Made by a program: the position numbers and the translations under genes. A stretch of DNA of 64,000 bases. It comes from Eutreptiella sp. 'Long Island Sound 2002'. Its lineage: Eukaryota > Euglenozoa > Euglenophyceae > Eutreptiales > Eutreptiaceae. The stretch spans positions 14,691,079 through 14,755,078 of the forward strand of contig OZ038400.1 in NCBI GenBank assembly GCA_964036045.1. Reading direction: 5' to 3'. Shown one piece after another: positions 33,856-44,882 of the stretch (the stretch's first letter is position 1; the number at the start of each line of letters is the position of its first letter). The notes beneath the pieces are model-generated. The model ran no database searches, was not told where the DNA came from, and worked only from the letters and a program-made list of their open reading frames with translations.

Positions 33856-36800
33856 AGCCCCTGCAGCCAAGGGCCCCAGCTAGGGCGGTCGCAGGATGGT
33901 GACGTGGGAAGCGCCGAACCATCCCAGTCGGGAGTCGATAAGCACAAGGGGACTGCCGCGGGCGGAAGGCCCGGTCCGGCGCCCAGTCGCGGAGGCGGGG
34001 TGAGGGCAAGTGAAGGCACGAACCCTTGCACCCGTCCGTCCTTCGCGACCAAGAATGTGTTTGATGTACTACAGGATCTATCCGAGAGTATCGGAGGATC
34101 ACCCGGACCGCAGCTGGATGCTGCAGATGGGCAGCCTGAGCCCATTGTCCACGACCTGCACCAGTCGCTTGTTGAGCTTCTGGAACGGCCGGAGATCCTG
34201 AGTTTGCATGCCGTGCGCCGTGTCGGTCGCGAGCGGCAGTTGCATCTTAAGGTCCGTGCCCTATGCGGGGAAGTGGAAAAGGTTTTCGACGTGTTGGTCG
34301 ACACGGGAGCTCAAGTCAGCTTGGTCAAGGCTGGCCTACTTCCACCAGAGTGTCTGACCGACAGTCGGAAACCTGTCAGGCTGGAGGTGGCGAACGGCCA
34401 GTACATGGTGGGAGGCACGAAGGAAGCGGCCATTGGGCTGCAGTTCGTGAACCATCGTGAGCTGAGCCGCCCAGACCTCGGCAAGGAAATCCTCCTGCAC
34501 GGTCGCTTCTACGAGGCCGAGATGGACTGGGACATGATCGTTGGGTACGACTTCATGATGGAGACGGACTCCGGCGTCCTCCCGGCCCAGGCCTCCATGA
34601 CCCTGTACCAGGACGACCAACTCTCGTGGCTTTCGTCACCTGAGCACCATGTGGAATGCCAATGGATCCACCCCGAACGCGATCAGCTCGAACTAGCCGC
34701 ACTGGGCACTGAGCCAACTGGGCCAGCAAACCAGGAGTACGGCGTAAGGCCGGAAGTGGCGAGCCGAGTGGTCGCGGACCTGGGGGCTTCGGATCTGGCC
34801 CTGGATGCGTTCTCTTCAGAAACCTCCGCCCATCTGCGGGTGTGTGAGAAGTACTGGAGCGCACAGGACTCCGCGTGGAAGAAGCACTGGGGTCCCCATC
34901 AGGGATTGATGTGGATCCATTGCCCCCGTTGGGACATTCCGAGAGCGATAGCGAAGATTCGCAAGGACCGCTCCAAGGCAGTGCTGGTTGTTCCTATGGG
35001 ATGCACCGAGGAGGAAAGTACCCGACATTGGGTAGCCTCATTGACCAACATGACCTTAAACAAGGTCGTCCTACCGGCTGGAGAGAGTGTCTATCAGGAC
35101 GCTAAGGGACAGCCCATGCCACCCCAGAGATGGCCAACGGAATTCCACTATGTGGATGGGGCCCTTGATCAGGCCGACGCCGCGGACTTCGTGTGTGTCA
35201 ACCGCATCATAGCAGAGCCCTGGCGGCAATGCTTTGCGGTTCCCCCTGTTGACATCGAAGAATCGGAATCCGAAGACCCCCTCACTGAAGAGGAATGGGA
35301 TCTGGTTCAGGGGTATATGGATCAGCCCTTTCACGACTGGGGAAACCAGCGTGAGGGCAAAGGCCAGGACAAAGCCTGGTGGGAAGTGGACTCAATCGTC
35401 TCCGGTTCCTATGACGGGAATACCTTCGTACAGAGGGTGCTGGATCACATGTCCAGCCAAGACGAGCCGCCTGGCAGTAACCCACCCACCTACGGCGATC
35501 TGTTCCGAGGCAAGACCAGAGATGGCCCTTTGGGCCACCTGGGAAGACCACCTGAGCCGAAAGCGAGCGGAGTAGCTACCCCTCAAGTAAGCTCCGTGGT
35601 TCAAGTGCCCGGAAAAGCCAAGGCGGAGTCCGATGACTGCCCCAAGATCCAGGCGTTGAGGGCCAGGCTGAAGCAGAAGTATGGCGAGACCTTCTTCAGC
35701 GGAAAACCTGTGTTCCCCCCACCGGTGCGTGGACCGTATGGCGAGGCCAAGATACGACTGAAGCAGGACCCCCGTGTGTATCGGCACCGGGAGTTCGCCC
35801 TGAGGGGCGAGAGGAAAGAGGCCATGGAGAAGATCCTCCGTGACTTCATCCAGAGAGGCTGGCTCGAGCCGTGCCACTCCGAATGGGCCTCTCCGTGCTT
35901 CGTCGTCCCCAGGAAGGTTGCCGGTGAGTGGCGGCTCGTGGTCGACTACCGCGGCCTGAACGCCCAAACGCAGCACGACAGCTATACGCTGCCCCTCATT
36001 GAGGACATGCTGCAAAAGCAACACCGGCGGAGGATCTTCACGGTGATTGACCTGAAACATGGTTATCATCAGATGCCTCTCGCCGAGGAGTCCCGTGCCT
36101 GCACAGCCATGAGCACCCCACTTGGACCTCTCCAGTGGAAGGTGATGCCCATGGGCGTTACCAACAGCAATGCGGCTTTTCAGCGGATGCTGGAGAACCT
36201 GCTTGAGCCGGTGCGCGACTGTGCGGACCCCTTCGTGGACGACGTGATCATCGCGTCCGGGGACCCCAGTATGAGCTACGAGGAGCTCCTGGAGGCACAC
36301 GAGAGGGACGTCACTCGAGTGCTGGACCTTCTGGTTCGGCACAAACTCACGAGCAGCAGTGACAAGGCCACCATTGCGGTAAGCGAGGTGGTCTTCGCTG
36401 GCCCCGTAGTCGGGAACGGGCAGCGGAAGCCCATACCTGGCAAGGTGGCTGCGATTGAGCACTGGGAAAAGCCCAAAACAGTCTCTGAGCTACGGGCGTA
36501 TCTGGGGTTCTGCAATTACTACTCGGGGTATATCAAAATGTATGCCGAGTATGCAGCCCCCATGACGACCATGCTCAAGGGCAACCGAGAGGAGACCAAG
36601 AAGGGGTCCAAGAAGGCTCTGGTCTGGACACCTGAGTCCGACCGTGCCTTTGAGGGGATGAAGCAGGCGCTGCTATCCGCAGTGGGTCTGCACCTCGTGG
36701 ATCCCGACCGAGGGTTCGTCCTGCGCACCGACGCTTCCGACTACGCCATTGGCGCTGTGTTCGAGCAAGTGCTTGACGACGGGAGGCACGTGCCCGTGGC

Positions 36801-38835
36801 CTTCTGGAGCCGAGTCCTGGCGGAAGGCCAGAGACGGACGTGGACGCCCCGTGAAAAGGAGGCGTATGCCATCGTCATGGCTCTCAGGAAATGGGCTGGG
36901 TACATAGCCCTCCATCCCGTCACCGTCTGCACCGACCATCACAGTCTGCAGTCGTGGCACAAGGAGCACGTGGACACCCCCTCAGGTCCCGCCTCCCGAC
37001 GGGCAAGATGGCATGAGACCTTGGCCAAGTTCGACCTCACGGTTGTGTATATTCCTGGAAAGGATAACACCGTGGCGGACTGTCTCAGTAGGTGGGCCTA
37101 TCCCGCCAGCAAGGGCATGCAGGATATCTCTGCCCATGGCGATGAGGCTGAGACCGCTGAAGCCAAGAGGATCATTGAAATGGAGCGCCTGATGGAGGAG
37201 GAGGGTGCAAAATGCTTTGTCGCCATGGCTGCGGATGCCCCCCTCGCGTCGAGGGTGAGCAGAGCGGTCAGTGTACTCGCCCCTGAGGGAGCTGAGTCCG
37301 ACAAGCACCTCTTCCCGGAGTCTTGCCTCCAGGACGACTGGACCGACGACTACGCCAAGTCTGAGGCCTTTGCGGCCGAGTATAGGGCTGTGACCGACCC
37401 TGACGACGGGCAGAAGTGGCCAAAGGGGCTGACCGAGGAAGATGGCAAGCTCTACCGGAATGGTAAGCTGCTAATACCGGAGTCCCGGGTGCTCGAGCTT
37501 TGTGAAGCTTGGCACCACCACATGCTGCACCCAGGGGTCAAGAAGCAGGCTCTTGACATGCAGCGTCGGTTGGAGATCGACCATATCGTTCTCTACACCG
37601 CCATCAAGAAGGTCAGGAAGGGTTGTTCAGTCTGCCAGGCCTGCAATCCCGACAACCGGAACGTCAAGGGGGAACCCCAATGGACCCCGGTTCCTGACCA
37701 GCCCATGGAGAGCGTGGCCATGGACGTCTTCTCCATGCCCGAAGTGCACATAGGCAAGGAGACCTTTGACTGTGTGGTTCTCTGTGTGGACCGCCACAGC
37801 GGCTACGTTGTAGCCGTTCCGGCGCGCAAAAAGGGGTTGCTTGCCAAAGAAGTGGCAGTCATGATGATTCGTCATTGGCTGACCGTCTTTGACATCCCCC
37901 GCACCATTTGCAGTGACCGAGGGCCCCAGTTTACTGGTGGCTGGTTCAAGGCTATGTGTTCCCTCATGGGAATACGTCATGCCAAGAGCGTCGCCTATCT
38001 CAGCCGGTCTAACGGCCGTGCTGAAGTGGCTGGACGGCAGCTCTTCCAGAAGCTGCGCAAGATCCACATCACCAATCCACGTCGGAACTGGTTTGAGGAG
38101 ATGTGGCCTGCTCTGAAGGCCCATCATGACACCCCCACTCCGGGCGGTTTGTCCCCTCACCAGATTCTCTTCGGCAGGGACCCCCTGGGTAGGGGACTTC
38201 CCTTGTCTGGTGATGGCATGGCTATGGATGCCAAGGAATTCTTCGCGCGGCAAGAGCAAACGGCGCGGGACATCCGCCAGCAGCTTGAGAAGGAGCATGC
38301 TGAGCGTCAGAAGTCCGCCCCGAGCTCGACAGCGCAGAAGTTCAGGGTGGGAGACCCGGTGTGGGTGATCAGACCCCGCCCTATGGGCACCCACCGCACC
38401 AAGACCTGGTTCACACCCGGCGAGGTGGTCCGCAGGATTGGTGAGGACACCTACCGCGTCAAGGTGGGTCACGGACAGTTCCGGGAGCGCCACGAGAGTC
38501 AACTCCGTGTGCGGGAACCCGACCTCCGTGGCCAACATGTGTCCCTGAGCTATGCCGCACATGAGGCTGATTCGGATGATGACTATGCTGAGCAGGACGA
38601 CTATACTGTCGAGAAGATCCTGGCTCAGCGTCCGAAAGCCTCGGCACCCGGAGGTCTGGAGTTCAAGGTTCGTTGGCGAGGCTATGGGCTGTCCCACGAC
38701 ACCTGGGAACCCGTGTCCTCGTTGGTGCCGCGGGTCAATACTCCCTTCATGGAGTACATCCGCAAGCACAAGACCAAGATCCACGTTTCGGACTTGGCAG
38801 CACTCACCCGGGCGATTGCAGCCAGGGGTGCCTGA
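33853..38835 (+). CDS. Element B Pol polyprotein, intact
   Basis: Counting from codon 33904 as residue 1: aspartic protease LVDTGAQ at ~131-137; Dam-like region at ~298-410 with HCPRW (34918-34932) where NPPF/W would be expected; reverse transcriptase ~640-860 with FVDD at 777; RNase H with LRTDAS at ~940 and VCTDHHSL. Integrase has a zinc-binding HHHMLHPG...CSVCQAC (~1203-1248) and Asp1274, Asp1338 and Glu1374 spaced DD35E. A chromodomain (YTVEKILAQR...VRWRGYG...DTWEP) lies at ~1570-1630. All core catalytic residues are present, so this could supply functions in trans. It ends at UGA 38833. Confidence 0.92.
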   Translation, partial: RSPCSQGPQLGRSQDGDVGSAEPSQSGVDKHKGTAAGGRPGPAPSRGGGVRASEGTNPCTRPSFATKNVFDVLQDLSESIGGSPGPQLDAADGQPEPIVHDLHQSLVELLERPEILSLHAVRRVGRERQLHLKVRALCGEVEKVFDVLVDTGAQVSLVKAGLLPPECLTDSRKPVRLEVANGQYMVGGTKEAAIGLQFVNHRELSRPDLGKEILLHGRFYEAEMDWDMIVGYDFMMETDSGVLPAQASMTLYQDDQLSWLSSPEHHVECQWIHPERDQLELAALGTEPTGPANQEYGVRPEVASRVVADLGASDLALDAFSSETSAHLRVCEKYWSAQDSAWKKHWGPHQGLMWIHCPRWDIPRAIAKIRKDRSKAVLVVPMGCTEEESTRHWVASLTNMTLNKVVLPAGESVYQDAKGQPMPPQRWPTEFHYVDGALDQADAADFVCVNRIIAEPWRQCFAVPPVDIEESESEDPLTEEEWDLVQGYMDQPFHDWGNQREGKGQDKAWWEVDSIVSGSYDGNTFVQRVLDHMSSQDEPPGSNPPTYGDLFRGKTRDGPLGHLGRPPEPKASGVATPQVSSVVQVPGKAKAESDDCPKIQALRARLKQKYGETFFSGKPVFPPPVRGPYGEAKIRLKQDPRVYRHREFALRGERKEAMEKILRDFIQRGWLEPCHSEWASPCFVVPRKVAGEWRLVVDYRGLNAQTQHDSYTLPLIEDMLQKQHRRRIFTVIDLKHGYHQMPLAEESRACTAMSTPLGPLQWKVMPMGVTNSNAAFQRMLENLLEPVRDCADPFVDDVIIASGDPSMSYEELLEAHERDVTRVLDLLVRHKLTSSSDKATIAVSEVVFAGPVVGNGQRKPIPGKVAAIEHWEKPKTVSELRAYLGFCNYYSGYIKMYAEYAAPMTTMLKGNREETKKGSKKALVWTPESDRAFEGMKQALLSAVGLHLVDPDRGFVLRTDASDYAIGAVFEQVLDDGRHVPVAFWSRVLAEGQRRTWTPREKEAYAIVMALRKWAGYIALHPVTVCTDHHSLQSWHKEHVDTPSGPASRRARWHETLAKFDLTVVYIPGKDNTVADCLSRWAYPASKGMQDISAHGDEAETAEAKRIIEMERLMEEEGAKCFVAMAADAPLASRVSRAVSVLAPEGAESDKHLFPESCLQDDWTDDYAKSEAFAAEYRAVTDPDDGQKWPKGLTEEDGKLYRNGKLLIPESRVLELCEAWHHHMLHPGVKKQALDMQRRLEIDHIVLYTAIKKVRKGCSVCQACNPDNRNVKGEPQWTPVPDQPMESVAMDVFSMPEVHIGKETFDCVVLCVDRHSGYVVAVPARKKGLLAKEVAVMMIRHWLTVFDIPRTICSDRGPQFTGGWFKAMCSLMGIRHAKSVAYLSRSNGRAEVAGRQLFQKLRKIHITNPRRNWFEEMWPALKAHHDTPTPGGLSPHQILFGRDPLGRGLPLSGDGMAMDAKEFFARQEQTARDIRQQLEKEHAERQKSAPSSTAQKFRVGDPVWVIRPRPMGTHRTKTWFTPGEVVRRIGEDTYRVKVGHGQFRERHESQLRVREPDLRGQHVSLSYAAHEADSDDDYAEQDDYTVEKILAQRPKASAPGGLEFKVRWRGYGLSHDTWEPVSSLVPRVNTPFMEYIRKHKTKIHVSDLAALTRAIAARGA

Positions 38836-40303
38836 TCAGCGCCCCGAGCTCTCCCCTGATGCGTTTTGAGCTCTTGTGAGGCCGACGGATCGTCCCTTAC
38901 TTGCTTGCTCTCTTTCATCTTCCGGTGACCTGCCATCAGAGTGGCCATATACCCCCCCCTGCTGTATCCAGAGGAGGATGGCCCCTCTCTTCTTCTATTC
39001 GTCACTCCCCACCTGCTGAATCCTTGGGAAACCAGGTAGGGCGACTGACCTTCACACTTTTTGAGCTCTTGGGGCCTTGAAGCCCATACGACGTTGCGCA
39101 ACGGATGCCGCTGTCATCGGCATTGCGATTTTTGAGTGTGTGGTCTGGTTCCATGGCATTTGCGGATCCAGACCAGTCGACGTGTGTCTCGAGACTATAT
39201 ATGGCCTGGACTCAGGCGTTATCCCGTCCACCCTCCTGCATTTGCCTTATCCTGACCGTGGCGTGGTTTGGCACTCTGTCCAGAGTGTGTTTACACGCCT
39301 GTTTACCTGATTGTTGCTTGCTTTCTCTGTCCCCCAGGATATGTGCATTTGTATGTTAGCCCATCGCTGAGTGTGGACTGTTTTTCACGGAATCGTATAC
39401 TAAGGCGCCCTGAGTCGCCGCTTACATGTTCTTACATATGGTCCACCCTGGACCAGTACCTCAGTACATATTCTACTGTTTGAGTGCCCGTGATACCGTG
39501 TTGCCCTATTCGCTGTGATGTGGAGATCCTGATGGCGCCAGGCGGGAAGCCCAGTTGCCTGACTACACTCCCAGCGGTCCGCCACTGTCAGTCCCAGTGT
39601 GAGCCTACCAATTCGCAGACACACTGGCATTCGGATGGCGGCCTCCGGTGCTCCTGACCTCGGTCAGTCTGCCTGGGAAACTGGTGGTTTGAGGAGTGGA
39701 CGCCTCCGCCCACACTGCATGAGGACTCCCTCATGTATGGCCTTCGTGGCAGTAGGGCGAGGGAAAAGACGGCCTTGATGCCCGATCCCTTAAGGAGGAG
39801 CTCCCTTAAGATCTGGGGTTCTTAAGGAGTTCGACTATGGCACTCTGGACTCGCGTCGTATGGATATGGACATGGTGCGCCCGAGGAAGGACCCGTGGGG
39901 ACTCTCCCCGGTCGGCGGGCCTTGGGAAGCTTGGGGTAGCCTGATGGATCTTTGTGGTCGCTCTCGACCTGTGGGACCACCTCGGTCGTCGTGTGTCGCC
40001 TATGTTGGCCGTGTATGCCACTGCCACTGTGGTGGTGACCGTAGCAGCCGGCACCCGGTGCGCCTGGTATGGGTTAACGGGTCCTTTGGATGCCGAACAA
40101 TCGCCGCCAGGACCCAGGACTTGATACTTGATACTTGATACTATACATGTGCTACGAGCTTATACAACATCATACCTATCTTACTGTGACTTACTGAACT
40201 GAGGATGTGACACCCCCCCCCCTTTCAGGAGATGGTCCTGGGTACCCGCTGCCATGCGTGGGTGTTATCGAGCCCCCCCCAGGGTTTGCTCTAAGGAGGG
40301 GGG
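38836..40303 (+). other. Element B 3' non-coding region and polypurine tract
   Basis: About 1.47 kb without a supported gene. It contains two poly-C runs (40209-40223 and 40272-40280) and ends with AAGGAGGGGGG (40293-40303) directly before the right LTR, a good polypurine tract. Confidence 0.65.
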
Positions 40304-43300
40304 TGAAGCGGTACCCAGAACCCCATGGCTAGGGTAGGGCATACAACCGGCCTCCGGTCCACTAACCCCATGTACGGAAGGGAAGACCGGTCTCCGGTCC
40401 ACTAACCCCATGTACGGAAGGCGCCCGTTGACGCCCGGTGCGAGCCCGGCGGGAGCGTGTTCCGTGCCGTAAAGCCCCGCATCGGCAACCGATGCACCGC
40501 CAGCGGAGATTTGTATATCAGAACATCAGGAATCAACAGGGTTTTATTTTCATATTGTTTCTGTCAAGTTTTACGCTTCCGTTCTGATATTCACTGTTTT
40601 GACTGCTGGCGGTTGGATCGCGACTTTACCGTAACCGCCAGTTTAACTGTTTATAATGGAAATTTTAACGCAATCCGTCACGAAGGCTCCAAAGCCTTCA
40701 GGAACTGCATGGACGCTTCCGCAATTTTCACATCCTACACTCGCAACCTTAATCCGAATTTTTCAGGATGTCGAAATCGGATTTTTGACTTCGACATCCC
40801 CGCACTTGATTTGACCTCCTTCGAGTGGACCTACGTGCTTCCCTATGCACGAATCAACTTTCCTTTTATCTTGCCCTCCATTTGACTCAGAGATATGGGC
40901 AAAACAAAGTTGATTCGTGAGGCCGCTTGTAAGGGTCATATCTCGTGCCGCTTGCGAGGAATGACAATTAGGAAACGTGGGATGTATTCACAATACTCCC
41001 GACGTAATTTAGGAAGCTTTATATGCCTTGCGTTTCCACACGTGCGCGCTAGTGTAATGGATCATGGTCAAGAGGGTAGAGTTTGCGTTATAACTCTTTG
41101 GCCATGACATTGCGTGCGTTAAGATAACTTTCGAGTGTAGCGCGCAAGTGTTGGTGTTGCATTGGAACTCTCTTTGAGTTCCTATGAGCGATTGACACAA
41201 AGTTATGCCCTTGGAGGGGCATGACATATCGTGGGGGGAGCTACCTTTTTGGGCAATATGGAGTACGTGCCTTGTGTTGTGTTGCGTGCCCATTTGGCGG
41301 GTCCATCGCTCCAAGCCAAGCCCGCTAATGGACCTCATATTGTGCAAGCCCCTTCTCCATACCCCCTACGATCAATTGCAAGCCTAACCTTCGTGAAGGG
41401 AAGCTTGTGTGGCGATCCCGAAGCGATGCGTGGGGAGCAAGGTGTGTTTTTTGCAATTTTCCATATTTTCATGTGCCCACTTGGGAAGCGGCGCACGTAA
41501 CCTTTCAAAGCGCCCCAAGTGGTGCACATATGTGGAATCGAAGGTCATTTGTGTCAAGTCATTGTGTTTAGAAGGATTAGTTGATTGCACGATCCAAGCC
41601 GAAGATATTATAATATAATTGTGCACCTTTCAATGCACTTTTGTGTGTCTTTGTGCCAATTTTGCCATTTTTGGCCCGTCATGATGTCAAGTGGCGACCG
41701 TGTATCTCAACGTTGCGTTCAATTGACATCATGACTCAAGTATGTTATGAGGGTACATACTTCGGTGCCCAACATATCTAGGACCCGGCGAATAACTCCT
41801 CTTAGGCTTGGCATACCGTGGCCGCCATGTTGGCGATTTGGGACTATCCCAAATCATGGGCTCACTTGGCGACCCTGCCATTCCCAATACCGGAGGAGTT
41901 GGGCGACGCCCAAGAGATATGTTGGACACATTAGACTTGACACCAATCCTCCGGCACACTCCGGTCCGAGTCGGGCATGTGCCCCATTTGCCCCAACCAT
42001 GAGTGTGCGCATTTTTGGCCATTTTGAGCAATTTTCCACTTTTGCTGCCCGCCGTGCACCATGTTCTAACCTTCGTGCACGCCGGACGCTTGGACCAATG
42101 GACCATATATGACATGGGTGATATGGACATTGGTCCTCATGGTTCACACACCAGGTGGGCGAAGCGGAGCAACCTTCGTTAAGGCGCTAGCCCAAAGTGA
42201 GTGTGGGCAATTTTGCCATTTTGGCATTTGTGGACTCAATTGGGATCGTCACCACGCCAAGTGGCATGGAGATCTTTGAGAGCCAAGGGCATGGGAGTCT
42301 CTGTTAGACTCCCGGTGGATCGCGTATGGAATGGCGGATCCGATCTCCAAGCCGGCGTGGAGATATACTATTTGGAGCACACCAATTTTTGGCTCATTTC
42401 AAGCACCCAAAATGACCCAAGTTTGGGACCCCAATTTCCCCCTTCCGTGTGGTCAATTGGCGGCCCCATTTCTCTAAGCCCACAAGGAGCCCGGACCTAA
42501 CTCCAAAGTGTACACTCAGATATAAGGACTAGGTCCTGCCTCCTACCCTGTGAGCCATTGGCCTTACCTTGGCCGGGCGAGCCACGCGTGGGAATGACGC
42601 CAATTTTGGTGATTTTGGCATCATGACCCCACTTGACTCATCCGTGTTGCCCTGATGCCGGGACCTCAGAGGGAACCAGGTTGGGTGAGGGCTCCGGGGA
42701 GTTCGTACTCGAAGGGCATAGGGTCAGTTGCCTCGTCCCTACCTCTGGCGGGTCCGGACGAGGGGTCAATTTTGGAGATTTTTGAGTTAATTTCAGTTTG
42801 GGCTGAAACAGCCCATTTCCAGCTACCAACTCCTGGGTGATAATGGCGGGGCCATATCTCTGGCTCAGAGAGGAGTTGGGACCTGCCGTTATAGGAGCAT
42901 GAGGAGCTACTGTCGGTTGACCTTGGAGCTCCTTGGTTTCCAGGAACTCGCCTGTGGCTAGTTGGGACACCTCTTCCATTAGCAGGGTTTCAGGGTCCGG
43001 ACTGAGCAGGGCATGGGTTGTGTTTGAGCCCCCGCCCCTACCAGCCACTGAGAGGGTCGGACCTAGGATTGGGATATGATTTGGGACTGAGTGTCTATTG
43101 TCCCTTGATGCCCTTACCCGAGTCCAGTCTTAACCCCATGTGTACATATCCTGATGTGTTGCTGTACATACTTTCGTTCCCTTGTTGCAGAGTGGCAAGG
43201 ATCCTGAAACGCTTTGTCACATGACATGAGCGCATTGATGCCCCTGTGAGCGTAGTGCTTTGCCTGCCTGCTCACTTGCGCGTGTCCCGCAGCGTCCCGT

Positions 43301-43326
43301 GGCCGGCCCCCCACGGGAACGCGTCA
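40304..43326 (+). repeat. 3' LTR of element B (3,023 bp)
   Basis: Same length as the left LTR, with scattered substitutions and few if any indels. It is followed by CTAT (43327-43330), the right copy of the target duplication. Confidence 0.92.
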
Positions 43327-43330
43327 CTAT

Positions 43331-43535
43331 TGTTGCCACTCGTGCTCCTATGAACAGACATGGCGTGAATGTGAAGGTAACTCCGTTAAGAGTACACCTG
43401 TACTCCAAGTCCAATCACTAAGAGCAAAGGGCACAGAAGAACAAAGCACACAAACCGCAAACCTCATCAAAGAACTACTCGTTCCTCTTGTACCCAACAC
43501 TCCACACTAATGTTGCAACTCTTGCTCCCATCATT
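43331..43535. repeat. Remainder of the Helitron tandem unit
   Basis: Continues the ~200-bp unit interrupted by element B: 'tgttgccactcgtgctcc', 'gacatggcgtgaatgtgaagg', 'ggtaactccgttaagagta', and the start of another copy near 43515. It ends where the repeat array resumes. Confidence 0.65.
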
Positions 43536-44839
43536 TGGTTCCACAACGGCCCATTTTCAAGGCATTTTGGGAGTTACCATGGCCCAAAATATATCACCAT
43601 GGGTGCAAAATGGGCTAAAAAGACTTGTTTGAGCTTGCCATATGGTCTAGGATCACTTTTGGGAAAACGCGTTTTTGACCCATTTTTGACTTTCCATGGC
43701 CCATAACGCGCCACCACGGGGTTTTCTGTGGGCCAAAACACGTCACCACGGGCTCAAAACGGGCTAAGGACACCTGTTTGAGGATCCCCCATGGTCTAGG
43801 ATCACTTTTGGAAAAACGCGTTTTTGACCCACCTTTGACCAACTTTTGGTCCCAAAATGGCCCATTTTCAAGGCATTTGGGGATTTTCCATGAGCCAAAA
43901 CCCGTCGCCACGCGCTCAAAATGGGCCAAAAACACTTGTTTGAGCATCCCGAATGGTCCAAGATCACTTTTGGGAAAACACTTTTTTGACCCATTTTTCA
44001 CGCATTTTTGGTCTTGAAACGGCCCAATTTCAAGGCATTTTGGGATTTGCCAAGGCCCAAAACACGCCACAACGGGCTCAAAACGGGCCAAAAACACTTG
44101 TTTGAGCATCCCAAGTGGTCTGGGAACAACTTTGGAAAAAATGATTTTTTTCGCCCTGGGGACCCTGGTGGACCCACCGTTGGCCCCCGCCGTGCGCGGG
44201 CCGGGCTGCGCTCCGGCTCCAACAAGTGACCACTGGTACGGGGGTCTAGGCGTCTCGTTGGGCGATTCTGAGGGGTGTAAAGCACAAAAAGTGGGGTGTT
44301 GCTGGTGGACTAGGTGCCCTCGGAATCGGATTTTGAGCCACGTAGCCCAAGATATGGCCCGTGCTTGGTTTTGGGGGGTTGGTGCACATTGCGCAGATTT
44401 TGGTGCTTTTTGGCGCCTTTTTGGACCGTTTCTCGGACATATCGTGGAGTTGAAGGGCAGTATAAAGCTCTTTGACACAGTAAAGTCAAGCCGCCTGTGG
44501 GATGTAGCCACCGTTTTCCTTCATTTGGGCGTTTTGCCCGGGTTTGGGGTCTACTTCGGGCGAAAAAAGGCTGTTTCGGGGCACAAATTGCGCAGTTTTG
44601 GGAGGGCACCTCCCGACTTGGCGCCCCTGCCCCGGGGCGCCACAGGTGACTCTTTGGCTCAGAACTTGGATTTGGCAAGGACACCACCTGGGCTCTAGGA
44701 TGGCCCAAGTGGAGTAGAGCCCGGAGCGATGAGGCGGAGCAATGGCCAAAACTGAAAGGAGAAGTGCTTGTTGCTTGTTGTTGCTTGCTTGTTGCTTGCT
44801 TGTTGCTTGTTAGCTAGATTTAAGGGGAGAGGGGTGTAG
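43536..44839 (+). repeat. Repeat unit 8, resumed after the Helitron insertion
   Basis: Array unit in plus orientation, starting mid-unit ('ggcccattttcaaggcatttt') and running to the normal right terminus GGGGAGAGGGGTGTAG. It is followed by TA repeats (44840-44882). It holds about four ~160-bp subrepeats, one of them shortened. This is probably the other half of the unit whose left terminus is at 9356. Confidence 0.75.
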
Positions 44840-44870
<31 letters not shown>

Positions 44871-44882
44871 CTGTATATATAT

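Larger units (their letters stand above)
15447..43326 (+). mobile_element. Element B: Ty3/Gypsy chromovirus with 3-kb LTRs
   Basis: Two 3,023-bp direct repeats (TGAAGCGG...GCGTCA) flank an interior with a coiled-coil/gag region and an intact chromodomain-bearing pol. A polypurine tract precedes the right LTR, and a CTAT target duplication flanks the whole. Minus the nested element A it measures about 17.2 kb. The LTRs differ at about 11 sites in the first 900 bp and somewhat more in the next 900. The pol is open throughout, whereas the upstream coding region has stops and a frameshift besides the insertion of A. Confidence 0.9.
9371..43535 (-). mobile_element. Helitron-like element H (split by insertion of element B)
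   Basis: Outside 15447-43326, which is element B, the segments 9371-15446 and 43331-43535 belong together. They lie between two fragments of the repeat array, encode a Helitron-type Rep and helicase on the minus strand, and share the ~200-bp tandem unit. Left of H the array unit breaks off just after its terminal motif, and right of H the array resumes in the middle of a unit. I could not identify a convincing 5'-TC or 3'-hairpin-CTRR terminus, so the exact ends are uncertain. Confidence 0.6.
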
